Origin: Paracoccaceae bacterium
GTDB taxonomy: Bacteria; Pseudomonadota; Alphaproteobacteria; Rhodobacterales; Rhodobacteraceae
Direction: 5' to 3'
Assembly: GCA_007129775.1 (NCBI GenBank)
Contig: SKUV01000403.1
Coordinates: 1-16,979, forward strand
Length of the DNA stretch: 16,979 nt
The notes beneath the pieces were generated by a model. It saw nothing but the letters and a program-made list of their open reading frames with translations. It was not told the origin of the DNA and ran no database searches. Numbering within the stretch: the stretch's first letter is position 1; each line of letters opens with the position of its first letter. Shown one piece after another: positions 1 to 7,116 of this stretch. A program made the position numbers and the translations under genes.

Positions 1-1381
1 CGTGGATCGCTCCGTCGCCACAGGCGAGCGCCGCCTCGCGCACGGCCTCGGAATAGGTCGGATGCGCGTGGCAGGTCCGCGCCAGATCCTCCGCCGCCGC
101 GCCGAATTCCATCGCCACGCAGATCTCGTGGATCAGATCGCCCGCCATCGGTCCGATGATATGGGCGCCGAGAATACGGTCGGTCTCCTTGTCGGCGAGG
201 ATCTTGACGAAGCCGTCGCCGGCGAAGTTGGCCTTGGCGCGTCCGTTGCCCATGAAGCTGAACTTGCCCACCTTGTAGGCCCGCCCGGCCTCCTTGAGGC
301 TTTCCTCGGTCTCGCCCAAGCTTGCCACCTCCGGGTGGGTGTAGATCACGCCGGGGATCACGCCGTAATTCACATGGCCCGCCTGCCCGGCGAGGATCTC
401 GGCCACGGCCATGCCCTCGTCCTCGGCCTTGTGCGCCAGCATCGGCCCGGCGATCACGTCGCCGATGGCATAGATACCCTTGACCGAGGTCGCGTAATGC
501 CGGTCGGTTTCGATCTGGCCGCCCCTGGTCAGTTTGACGCCCAGCGCCTCCAGCCCCAGCCCTTCGGTATAGGGCCTGCGGCCGGTGGCCAGCAGCACCG
601 TATCGGCATCGATCACATGCGCGCTGTCGTCCTTGCGCAGGACATAGCTGACCTTGGCCTTGGTCTTGAGCACCTCGACCCCCTGCACCGCCGCGCCGAG
701 GATGAACTCCATCCCCTGTTTCTTCAGCAGCCGCTGGAAGGTCTTGGCGACCTCGCCGTCATTGCCGGGGATGATCCGGTCGAGGTATTCGAGCACCGTC
801 ACCTCGGCCCCCAGCCGGGCATAGACCGACCCCATCTCCAGCCCGATGACGCCGCCGCCGATCACCACCAGCCGCTTGGGCACCTTGCCCAACTCCAGCG
901 CGCCGGTGGAGGTGACGACGGTCTTTTCATCCACTTCCACCCCCTTCAGGCTGGCCGAGGCGGAGCCCGAGGCGATCACGATATTCTTCGCCTCGTGCAG
1001 ATCATCGCCGACCCTGACCTTGCCGGGCCCCTCGATGCTGGCCCAGCCCTTGATCCGGTCCACCTTGTTCTTCTTGAACAGGAATTCGATCCCCTTGGTG
1101 TTCTGCCCGATGACATCGTCCTTGTAGGCCAGCATCGCCTTCCAGTCGACCTTGGGCTTGACCGCGCCAAGACCCATCGCCTCGAAATTATGTTCGGCCT
1201 CGTGCAGCATATGGGTGGCGTGCAGCAGCGCCTTGGACGGGATGCAGCCCACGTTCAGGCAGGTGCCGCCAAGGGTCTCGCGGCCCTCGACACAGGCCAC
1301 CTTGAGGCCCAGTTGCGCGGCGCGGATGGCACAGACATAGCCGCCGGGGCCGGAGCCGATGACGATGAGGTCGTAGGACAT
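1..1381 (-). CDS. lpd: Dihydrolipoamide dehydrogenase (E3), C-terminus cut by window edge
   Basis: FAD-dependent E3 that reoxidises the dihydrolipoyl groups of the 2-oxoglutarate dehydrogenase E2 and reduces NAD+; cytoplasmic. The reading frame is open to the left edge and 460 codons are visible, so by comparison with the family only a few residues are missing. The N-terminus carries the FAD-binding Rossmann motif GSGPGG (residues 9-14). The redox-active disulfide motif GGTCLNVGCIPSK follows, with Cys41 and Cys46. A second dinucleotide motif (VIGGGVIGLE) marks the NAD domain, and ATGRRP and AIGDV follow. The C-terminal HPTYSE motif supplies the active-site His-Glu pair. The start is the ATG at 1381-1379, preceded by an AAGGAGA ribosome site about 7 bases away. 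It lies last in the odh operon, 77 bp after a MAPEG gene, which favours it being the E3 of OdhAB rather than of pyruvate dehydrogenase, though it may be shared. Confidence 0.95.
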   Translation of the reverse strand, partial: MSYDLIVIGSGPGGYVCAIRAAQLGLKVACVEGRETLGGTCLNVGCIPSKALLHATHMLHEAEHNFEAMGLGAVKPKVDWKAMLAYKDDVIGQNTKGIEFLFKKNKVDRIKGWASIEGPGKVRVGDDLHEAKNIVIASGSASASLKGVEVDEKTVVTSTGALELGKVPKRLVVIGGGVIGLEMGSVYARLGAEVTVLEYLDRIIPGNDGEVAKTFQRLLKKQGMEFILGAAVQGVEVLKTKAKVSYVLRKDDSAHVIDADTVLLATGRRPYTEGLGLEALGVKLTRGGQIETDRHYATSVKGIYAIGDVIAGPMLAHKAEDEGMAVAEILAGQAGHVNYGVIPGVIYTHPEVASLGETEESLKEAGRAYKVGKFSFMGNGRAKANFAGDGFVKILADKETDRILGAHIIGPMAGDLIHEICVAMEFGAAAEDLARTCHAHPTYSEAVREAALACGDGAIH

Positions 1382-1458
1382 GAAACTCTCCTTGGCAGTC
1401 GGGGCGCTTGGGTGGCCCGGCGGGCGCGTCTCCCCGCCCCGGGGACGGTCGAAAGGGG
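1382..1458 (-). other. 77-bp spacer between MAPEG gene and lpd with a GC hairpin
   Basis: This is the longest gap within the sucC-to-lpd gene run. It contains a GC-rich inverted repeat, GGCGGG at 1419-1424 pairing with CCCGCC at 1433-1438 around an 8-base loop, and the strong lpd ribosome site next to 1381. There is no T-run, so it is not a convincing intrinsic terminator. It could modulate lpd expression relative to odhAB or stabilise a processed mRNA end; that is inference. Confidence 0.3.
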
Positions 1459-1860
1459 TCAGCCGGCCGCTGCAATCAGCGCCGATACGAGCATGGCGAT
1501 GGTGGCGAAGAAGCCCACGCCCCAGATGATGGAGCGCCCGGGCACCCAGCCGAAGGCATAGGCCGGGATATAGAGGATGCGCGCAGCCAGATAGGCCCAT
1601 GCGCAGGCGGCGGTGAAGCCGCCGGACTGGCCGGCAAGGGTGACCACCAGCACCGCCGGGGTGAACAGCGCCAGCGCCTCGAAATGGTTCTGCAGCGCCC
1701 GATTGAGTCGTGCCGGAATGCCGCTCAGCGGTTTGTGCTCGTCGCGCGGCGAGGTGGTGTAGCGCGGCCCGAGTTGCAGATTGGCGGTGACCGACAGCAG
1801 CATATACTGCACGACCTGCAACAGAAGCGCGAGGGCGAGGACGAAAAGTTCGGGCGTCAT
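1459..1860 (-). CDS. MAPEG-family membrane protein (second of a tandem pair)
   Basis: A 133-residue integral membrane protein of the MAPEG fold (membrane-associated proteins in eicosanoid and glutathione metabolism). I predict four transmembrane helices at about residues 4-26, 63-80, 83-103 and 108-131. The family motif is visible as RLNRALQNHFEALALF around residues 53-68, with the conserved Asn and Glu, after the PRDE segment. It starts at the ATG at 1860, which overlaps the stop of the preceding MAPEG gene (ATGA). The same frame stays open further upstream inside that gene, but the MTPELF start gives the family's usual length. Bacterial members of this branch are mostly uncharacterised; glutathione-transferase or peroxidase activity is known only for some relatives. 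Its place between odhB and lpd suggests co-expression with the 2-oxoglutarate dehydrogenase complex, but no functional link is shown. Confidence 0.85.
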   Translation of the reverse strand: MTPELFVLALALLLQVVQYMLLSVTANLQLGPRYTTSPRDEHKPLSGIPARLNRALQNHFEALALFTPAVLVVTLAGQSGGFTAACAWAYLAARILYIPAYAFGWVPGRSIIWGVGFFATIAMLVSALIAAAG

Positions 1861-2258
1861 GGCAGGGCCACTCCGATCAGCATCGCGACAAGGCCCAGCG
1901 TGGCGACAAGCCAGCAGGCGGTGCGCAGGTGGGGCAGGCCCGAGGCATAGGCCGGCAGATAGGCCGCGCGCGCGCAAAGATAGACGGCCGCACCGGCCCC
2001 GATCAGGGGCGCAACACGGGCCGAGACATGCGTGGCAAGAACGAGCGCAAGGAAAACCGGCGCGGTTTCCAGAAAGTTGCGCAAGGCCCGCTCCAGCCGA
2101 CCGGCGAGGTGCGCGCGCGTCGCGGGCACATCGTCGCGCGGCCCCCGCGTCCACGCATCCCCGACAGCGGCCTTCAGCGCGAAGGATTGCGCGCCCACAT
2201 GGACGAGCGCCAGAAGCGCGAAGGCGCACAGGGCGAGCACGATCTGATCGCCGGTCAT
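1857..2258 (-). CDS. MAPEG-family membrane protein (first of a tandem pair)
   Basis: A 133-residue MAPEG-type membrane protein, the same length as the gene after it and alignable with it from end to end. Shared landmarks are an N-terminal helix, a basic loop with RGPRDD (PRDE in the partner), the RLERALRNFLETAPVF motif, a third helix ending in AAYLPAYA (ILYIPAYA in the partner) and a last hydrophobic helix. The two look like a diverged tandem duplication. It starts at the ATG at 2258, four bases after the stop of the 95-residue gene, and its TGA overlaps the ATG of the next gene by 4 bp, so the pair is probably translationally coupled. MAPEG proteins usually work as trimers, so two paralogs could form a heteromer; that is inference. 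Substrate unknown. Confidence 0.82.
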   Translation of the reverse strand: MTGDQIVLALCAFALLALVHVGAQSFALKAAVGDAWTRGPRDDVPATRAHLAGRLERALRNFLETAPVFLALVLATHVSARVAPLIGAGAAVYLCARAAYLPAYASGLPHLRTACWLVATLGLVAMLIGVALP

Positions 2259-2262
2259 GCCG

Positions 2263-2550
2263 TCATCCCTCGAACCCCCTGGCCTGCGCCGCGCCGATCA
2301 CCTGTGCCTGGCTCTGCCCGTGCTCGGCACTGCGTGCCCGCGCGATCTGCGCGGCATGGGCATCGGCGCCGGGCGAACTTTCGCCGGTAAAGAGAACCGC
2401 CGCCACCGCATTGGCCTCATGCGCCGGTCGCCCGCCATCCAGCTCGTTGAGAAAGGTGGCGGCCCGGATGAACCGCCGCCCCTGCCGGACGCTCTGGAGC
2501 ACCACGAGCGCGACGAGAACGAGGGCAACGAGGAAGAGGACGAACAGCAT
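2263..2550 (-). CDS. Small membrane-anchored protein of unknown function, coupled to odhB
   Basis: A 95-residue protein I do not recognise. Residues 1-20 form a single strongly hydrophobic helix (leucine/valine/phenylalanine rich), followed by a basic stop-transfer segment (RQGRRFIR). This suggests an N-terminal anchor with the soluble part in the cytoplasm. The rest is polar and alanine-rich with no cysteines and no known motif. The ATG at 2550 overlaps the TGA of odhB by one base (TGATG), so translation is probably coupled. A GTG three bases upstream (2553) is an alternative start adding one residue. It lies 4 bp before the MAPEG pair, with which it may form a membrane sub-cluster. Its position directly after E2 makes a tether for the OdhAB complex conceivable, but nothing in the sequence proves this. 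Confidence 0.75.
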   Translation of the reverse strand: MLFVLFLVALVLVALVVLQSVRQGRRFIRAATFLNELDGGRPAHEANAVAAVLFTGESSPGADAHAAQIARARSAEHGQSQAQVIGAAQARGFEG

Positions 2551-4112
2551 CACAGATCCATAAGCAGCCGCCGCGGGTCCTCCAGTGCCTCCTTCACCCG
2601 CACGAGGAAGGTGACCGCGCCCTTGCCGTCGACGATCCGGTGATCATAGCTCAGCGCCAGATACATCATCGGGCGGGCCACGATCTGGCCCTTCACTACC
2701 ATGGGGCGTTCCTGAATCTTGTGCATCCCCAGAATGCCCGATTGCGGCGGGTTCAGGATCGGCGAGGACATGAGCGAGCCATAGACACCGCCATTGGAGA
2801 TGGTGAACGATCCGCCCTGCATCTCGGCCATGGACAGCTTGCCGTCGCGGGCGCGGGCGCCCAGTTCGGCGATCTTCTTCTCGATCGCGGCGAAACCCAT
2901 CTGGTGGGCGTCGCGCACCACCGGCACCACGAGGCCCGAGGGCGTGCCGACGGCCACACCCATATGAACATAGTTCTTGTAGACGATGTCGGTGCCGTCG
3001 ATCTCGGCATTGACCTCGGGCACTTCCATCAGCGCATGGCAGCAGGCCTTCACGAAGAAGGACATGAAGCCGAGCTTCACCCCGTGCTTCTTCTCGAACA
3101 CGTCCTTGTATTCGCTGCGCAGGCCCATGACCGCGCCCATGTCCACCTCGTTATAGGTGGTCAGCATGGCGGCGGTGTTCTGTGCCTCCTTCAGCCGCCG
3201 GGCGATGGTCTGGCGCAGGCGGGTCATTTTCACGCGTTCCTCGCGCGCGGCATCCTCGGCGGCGACCGGCTGCCGCGGGGCCTGTTGGGCAGCGGGGGCG
3301 GGCACGGTCGCCGAAGGCGCCGGGGCCGCGCCCGCGGCCTTGATCGCGTCCTGCACGTCATGCTTCATCACCCGGCCGTCGCGGCCGGTGCCCTGCACCT
3401 GATCGGGGGACAGGCCCTTTTCGGCCATCAGCTTCTTGGCCGAAGGCGCATCCTCCACGTCGCGGCCGGCCGTTTCGGGGGCCTTGTCGGCCTTCGGGGC
3501 GCTGTCCTGCGCCGGCGTGTCGCCATCGCCCGAACCCTTGGCCGCGCTCTTCCCGGAGGACAGGACCGCAAGCTTGCCGCCAGCCTGCACCGTGCTGCCT
3601 TCCTCGGCGAGGATTTCGGACAGAACGCCCGCCGCCGGGCTCGGCACCTCGACGCTGACCTTGTCGGTTTCCAGTTCGCACAGCATTTCGTCGGCGGCGA
3701 CGCTGTCGCCGGCTCTCTTGAACCATGTGGAGACGGTGGCCTCGGTCACGCTCTCACCGAGGGTGGGGACCATCACATCCACGGTCTCGCCGCCTTTTCC
3801 GCCGGAGACGGACTTCCTGCCCTCGGCCTTTTCGGCGGAGGGGCGCGGCTCCGGCGTCTCGGATCCGGCCTCGCCGCTTTCGGAGATCACCGCCAGAAGC
3901 GCATCCACTCCCACGCTGTCGCCCTCGGAGGCGACGACATCGGCCAGAACGCCTGCGGCGGGCGAAGGCACTTCGACCGTTACCTTGTCGGTTTCCAGCT
4001 CGCACAGCATTTCGTCCACCGCCACGCTGTCGCCGGGTTTCTTGAACCAGGTGGCGACGGTCGCTTCGGTGACGCTTTCGCCCAGGGTGGGCACTCGGAC
4101 TTCGGTTGTCAT
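2550..4112 (-). CDS. odhB: Dihydrolipoyllysine-residue succinyltransferase (E2 of 2-oxoglutarate dehydrogenase), two lipoyl domains
   Basis: E2 core of the 2-oxoglutarate dehydrogenase complex. It takes the succinyl group from E1 on its lipoyl arm and passes it to CoA; cytoplasmic. Of 520 residues, two lipoyl domains lie at about 3-77 and 111-185, each with ETDK carrying the lipoylated lysine (Lys43 and Lys151). A linker rich in Ala, Gly and charged residues leads to the E1/E3-binding domain at about 221-259 (DAPSAKKLMAEKGLSPDQV). After an Ala/Pro hinge the catalytic acyltransferase domain fills about 290-520, with the active-site motif DHRIVDG containing His491 and Asp495. The SYDHRIVDGKGAV context and the neighbours fit SucB/OdhB rather than pyruvate dehydrogenase E2. 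The best-known SucB proteins have one lipoyl domain and about 405 residues, so the second domain is the notable feature. It starts 6 bp after odhA. Confidence 0.96.
   Translation of the reverse strand: MTTEVRVPTLGESVTEATVATWFKKPGDSVAVDEMLCELETDKVTVEVPSPAAGVLADVVASEGDSVGVDALLAVISESGEAGSETPEPRPSAEKAEGRKSVSGGKGGETVDVMVPTLGESVTEATVSTWFKRAGDSVAADEMLCELETDKVSVEVPSPAAGVLSEILAEEGSTVQAGGKLAVLSSGKSAAKGSGDGDTPAQDSAPKADKAPETAGRDVEDAPSAKKLMAEKGLSPDQVQGTGRDGRVMKHDVQDAIKAAGAAPAPSATVPAPAAQQAPRQPVAAEDAAREERVKMTRLRQTIARRLKEAQNTAAMLTTYNEVDMGAVMGLRSEYKDVFEKKHGVKLGFMSFFVKACCHALMEVPEVNAEIDGTDIVYKNYVHMGVAVGTPSGLVVPVVRDAHQMGFAAIEKKIAELGARARDGKLSMAEMQGGSFTISNGGVYGSLMSSPILNPPQSGILGMHKIQERPMVVKGQIVARPMMYLALSYDHRIVDGKGAVTFLVRVKEALEDPRRLLMDL
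3549..3782 (-). repeat. Lipoyl-domain coding repeat, copy 2 (in odhB)
   Basis: Codes for residues 111-188 of OdhB. The sub-block 3659-3770 aligns without gaps to 3983-4094, and by eye about 85% of its 112 bases are identical. At protein level, VPTLGESVTEATV and DEMLCELETDKV are unchanged between the copies, while the C-terminal third of the domain has diverged. Confidence 0.85.
3873..4106 (-). repeat. Lipoyl-domain coding repeat, copy 1 (in odhB)
   Basis: Codes for residues 3-80 of OdhB, the N-terminal lipoyl domain with Lys43. It is the partner of the repeat at 3549-3782, offset 324 bases (108 codons). The near-identity of the first two thirds suggests a fairly recent internal duplication or continuing gene conversion between the copies. 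Confidence 0.85.
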
Positions 4113-4118
4113 CTGGTC

Positions 4119-7076
4119 TTATCCTTCGATGGTCAGCGCTTCGTCAACGAGCGCCGTCTGCTGTGCCTTGTGTTGCGATGCGAGGCCCGTGGCGGGCGAT
4201 GCCGTGGCCGGGCGGCCGACATAGCGCGCGCGGCTGTGCCGGGCGCCGATGCGGGTCAGGACCCATTCCAGATTGGGATCGATAAAGGTCCAGCCGCCCT
4301 GGTTCTTGGGTTCTTCCTGACACCAGATCACCTCGGCGTCCTTGAAGCGTTCTAGTTCCCGCACGAGGCTCATGGCCGGGAAGGGATAGAATTGCTCGAC
4401 CCGCAACAGATAGACATCGTCGATCCCGCGTGCGTCGCGCTCCTCCAGAAGGTCGAAATAGACCTTGCCCGAGCAGATCACGACCCGTCGGATCCGGTCA
4501 TCCGCTGCGAGCCTGGTTTCCGAATTCCCCTTTTCGGCATCATCCCACAGCACCCTGTGGAAGGACGATCCGTCCAGGAAATCCGCCGCATCGGAAATGC
4601 AGAGCCGGTGGCGCAGCAGGGATTTCGGCGTCATCAGCACCAGCGGCTTGCGGAAGCTGCGGTGAATCTGGCGGCGCAGGATGTGAAAGTAATTCGCCGG
4701 GGTGGTGCAATTGGCGATGATCCAGTTGTCCTCGGCGCACATCTGCAGGAATCGCTCCAGCCGGGCGCTCGAATGCTCCGGCCCCTGCCCTTCGTAGCCG
4801 TGCGGCAGCAGCATCACCAGCCCGGACATGCGCAGCCACTTGCGTTCGCCGGAAGAGATGAACTGGTCGAACATGATCTGCGCGCCATTGGCGAAATCGC
4901 CGAACTGCGCTTCCCACATCACCAGGGCATTGGGCTCGGACAGCGAAAAGCCGTATTCGAACCCGAGCACGGCGTATTCCGACAGCATCGAGTCGATCAC
5001 CTCGTAGCGCGATTGCCCGGCGCGGATGTGATTGAGCGGAAAGTGCCGCTCTTCGGTGGATTGGTCGATGAAGGCCGAATGGCGCTGGCTGAAGGTGCCA
5101 CGCATACTGTCCTGTCCGGCCAGCCGCACGGGATAGCCCTCGGTCAGCAGCGACCCGAAGGCCAGCGCCTCGGCGGTGGCCCAGTCGAAGCCCTTGCCGT
5201 TCTCGAACATCTCGCGCTTGCTCTGAAGCTGGCGCGCGACGGTGCGGTGGATATCGAAGCCATCGGGGACCCGGGTCAGCGCGGCGCCGACCTCGTGCAG
5301 CGTTTCCTTGCTGATCCATGTCTGGCCGCGCTGGTATTCCTCGCCCTCGCGGTTGAGGTGCGACCAGCGGCCGTCGAGCCAGTCGGCCTTGTTCGGCTTG
5401 AAGGTCTTGCCGGCCTCGAACTCCTCGTTGAGATGGGCCTGAAAGGCGGCCTTCATGTCCTCGATCTCGCCTTCGGGGATCAGCCCGTCGGCCACCAGTC
5501 GTTCGGTATAAAGCTGCAGCGTCGTCTTGTGCCGCTTGATCCGGTTATACATCACCGGATTGGTGAACATCGGCTCGTCGCCTTCGTTATGGCCGAAGCG
5601 GCGATAGCAGAAGACGTCGATCACCACGTCCTTGCGGAACTTCTGGCGGAATTCCACCGCCACTTTCGCGGCATGCACCACGGCCTCGGGGTCGTCGCCG
5701 TTGACGTGGAATATCGGCGCCTCGACCATCAGCGCGATGTCGGTCGGATAGGGCGAGGAGCGGCTGAAATGCGGCGCCGTGGTGAAACCGATCTGGTTGT
5801 TCACCACGATATGGATCGTGCCGCCGGTGCGGTGGCCGCGCAGCCCCGACAGGCCGAAACATTCGGCCACCACGCCCTGCCCGGCGAAGGCGGCATCGCC
5901 ATGCAGCAGCAGCGGCAGGACGCTGGTGCGATCACTGTCGTTGTTCTGGTCCTGCTTGGCGCGGGCCTTGCCTAGAACGACCGGGTTGACCGCCTCCAGA
6001 TGGCTGGGGTTGGCGGTCAGCGACAGATGCACGGTGTTACCGTCGAATTCCCGGTCGGACGAGGCGCCGAGGTGGTATTTCACGTCGCCCGAGCCATCCA
6101 CATCCTCGGGCTTGAAGCTGCCGCCCTGAAATTCGTTGAAGATCGCGCGATAGGGCTTGCCCATGACATTGGCCAGAACCGACAGCCGGCCCCGGTGCGG
6201 CATGCCGATCGCGATTTCCCGCACCCCCAGCGCGCCGCCGCGCTTGATGATCTGCTCCATCGCGGGGATCACCGCCTCGCCCCCGTCGAGGCCGAAGCGT
6301 TTGGTGCCCATGTACTTGACGTGCAGGAACTTTTCGAAGCCCTCGGCCTCGACCAGCTTGTTCAGGATCGCCTTGCGGCCGGTTTTGGTGAACTGGATTT
6401 CCTTGCCGTAGCCCTCGATCCGCTCTTTCAGCCATGCCGATTGCTCGGGGTCCGAGATATGCATGTACTGCAGCGCGAAGGTGCCGCAATAGGTGCGGCG
6501 CACGATCTCGACGATCTGACGGATGGAGGCCATCTGCAGCCCCAGAACGTTGTCGATGAAGATCGGGCGGTCCATGTCGGCTTCGGTGAAGCCATAGGAT
6601 TTCGGGTCCAGTTCGGGATGCGTGGTCTGGTCGCGCATGCCCAGAGGGTCCAGATCGGCCACCAGATGGCCCCGGATGCGATAGGCGCGGATCAGCATCA
6701 GCGCCCGGATCGAATCGAGCACCGCCCGCTGCACCTGCGCGTCGGTCAGCGAAACGCCCTGTTCCTCGGCCTTGGCGGCGATCTTGCGGCCTGCGGCGCG
6801 GGCCTCTGCCGGGGGCGCGGCCCATTCGCCGGTCAGCGCCGCGGTCAGGTCATCCACCGGCTGCGGCGGCCAGTCGCGCCGCGCCCAGCTTGGCCCCTGC
6901 GCGGCTTTGCGGGCCACCGCATCCTCGTCCTGCAGTTGCTGGAAGAACGCGACCCATGCCGGATCGACCGAGGCCGGATTGTCGGCATAGCGCGCGTGCA
7001 ATTGGTCGATCCAGACGGCGTTGTGGCCCTGCAGGAAACCGGGGTCGGCGGCGTTCGGGGGGCTTTGTTCGGTCAT
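4119..7076 (-). CDS. odhA: 2-oxoglutarate dehydrogenase E1 component
   Basis: Thiamine-diphosphate enzyme that decarboxylates 2-oxoglutarate and succinylates the lipoyl arm of OdhB; rate-controlling step of the TCA cycle; cytoplasmic. It has 985 residues from the MTEQSPPNAA start, a normal length for SucA/OdhA. The N-terminal GHNAVWIDQLHARY segment (about 17-30) is the typical helix of this family, followed by RIRGHLVADLDPLG (134-146). Cofactor and substrate residues are visible: GMPHRGRL with His294, HGDAAFAGQG with Asp394, VVNNQIGFTT with Asn427, NGDDPEAV (459-466) and RRFGHNEGDEP (492-502). The C-terminal transketolase-like half includes LPHGYEGQGPEHSSAR and CQEEPKNQGGW. The same frame is open 24 codons further upstream, to 7148, but that part is proline-rich, overlaps the preceding gene, and is unlike the family. 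It lies 40 bp after the secreted-protein gene. Confidence 0.97.
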   Translation of the reverse strand: MTEQSPPNAADPGFLQGHNAVWIDQLHARYADNPASVDPAWVAFFQQLQDEDAVARKAAQGPSWARRDWPPQPVDDLTAALTGEWAAPPAEARAAGRKIAAKAEEQGVSLTDAQVQRAVLDSIRALMLIRAYRIRGHLVADLDPLGMRDQTTHPELDPKSYGFTEADMDRPIFIDNVLGLQMASIRQIVEIVRRTYCGTFALQYMHISDPEQSAWLKERIEGYGKEIQFTKTGRKAILNKLVEAEGFEKFLHVKYMGTKRFGLDGGEAVIPAMEQIIKRGGALGVREIAIGMPHRGRLSVLANVMGKPYRAIFNEFQGGSFKPEDVDGSGDVKYHLGASSDREFDGNTVHLSLTANPSHLEAVNPVVLGKARAKQDQNNDSDRTSVLPLLLHGDAAFAGQGVVAECFGLSGLRGHRTGGTIHIVVNNQIGFTTAPHFSRSSPYPTDIALMVEAPIFHVNGDDPEAVVHAAKVAVEFRQKFRKDVVIDVFCYRRFGHNEGDEPMFTNPVMYNRIKRHKTTLQLYTERLVADGLIPEGEIEDMKAAFQAHLNEEFEAGKTFKPNKADWLDGRWSHLNREGEEYQRGQTWISKETLHEVGAALTRVPDGFDIHRTVARQLQSKREMFENGKGFDWATAEALAFGSLLTEGYPVRLAGQDSMRGTFSQRHSAFIDQSTEERHFPLNHIRAGQSRYEVIDSMLSEYAVLGFEYGFSLSEPNALVMWEAQFGDFANGAQIMFDQFISSGERKWLRMSGLVMLLPHGYEGQGPEHSSARLERFLQMCAEDNWIIANCTTPANYFHILRRQIHRSFRKPLVLMTPKSLLRHRLCISDAADFLDGSSFHRVLWDDAEKGNSETRLAADDRIRRVVICSGKVYFDLLEERDARGIDDVYLLRVEQFYPFPAMSLVRELERFKDAEVIWCQEEPKNQGGWTFIDPNLEWVLTRIGARHSRARYVGRPATASPATGLASQHKAQQTALVDEALTIEG
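4122..4126 (-). promoter_or_regulatory. odhB ribosome binding site inside the end of odhA
   Basis: AAGGA on the minus strand, 9 bases before the odhB ATG. It overlaps the last sense codons of odhA (GAA GGA TAA), so ribosomes finishing E1 are well placed to start E2. This fits the need to make the two subunits together. Confidence 0.6.
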
Positions 7077-7116
7077 GGCTGTCGTGCCTCGGGCTGGGGA
7101 ACAGGAAACGGCGAGT

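Noticed and set aside
2..1561. Long plus-strand open frame opposite lpd
   Set aside because: Antisense shadow in GC-rich DNA; the minus strand encodes full-motif Lpd here and the plus product is rich in His, Gly, Asp and Leu without any domain.
2640..4355. 571-codon plus-strand open frame opposite odhB and the end of odhA
   Set aside because: Shadow of the odhB reading frame; its repeated blocks merely mirror the two lipoyl domains, and it has no ribosome site or family motif.
4392..5975. 527-codon plus-strand open frame opposite odhA
   Set aside because: Antisense to a fully supported E1 gene; composition typical of reverse-frame GC-rich shadows.
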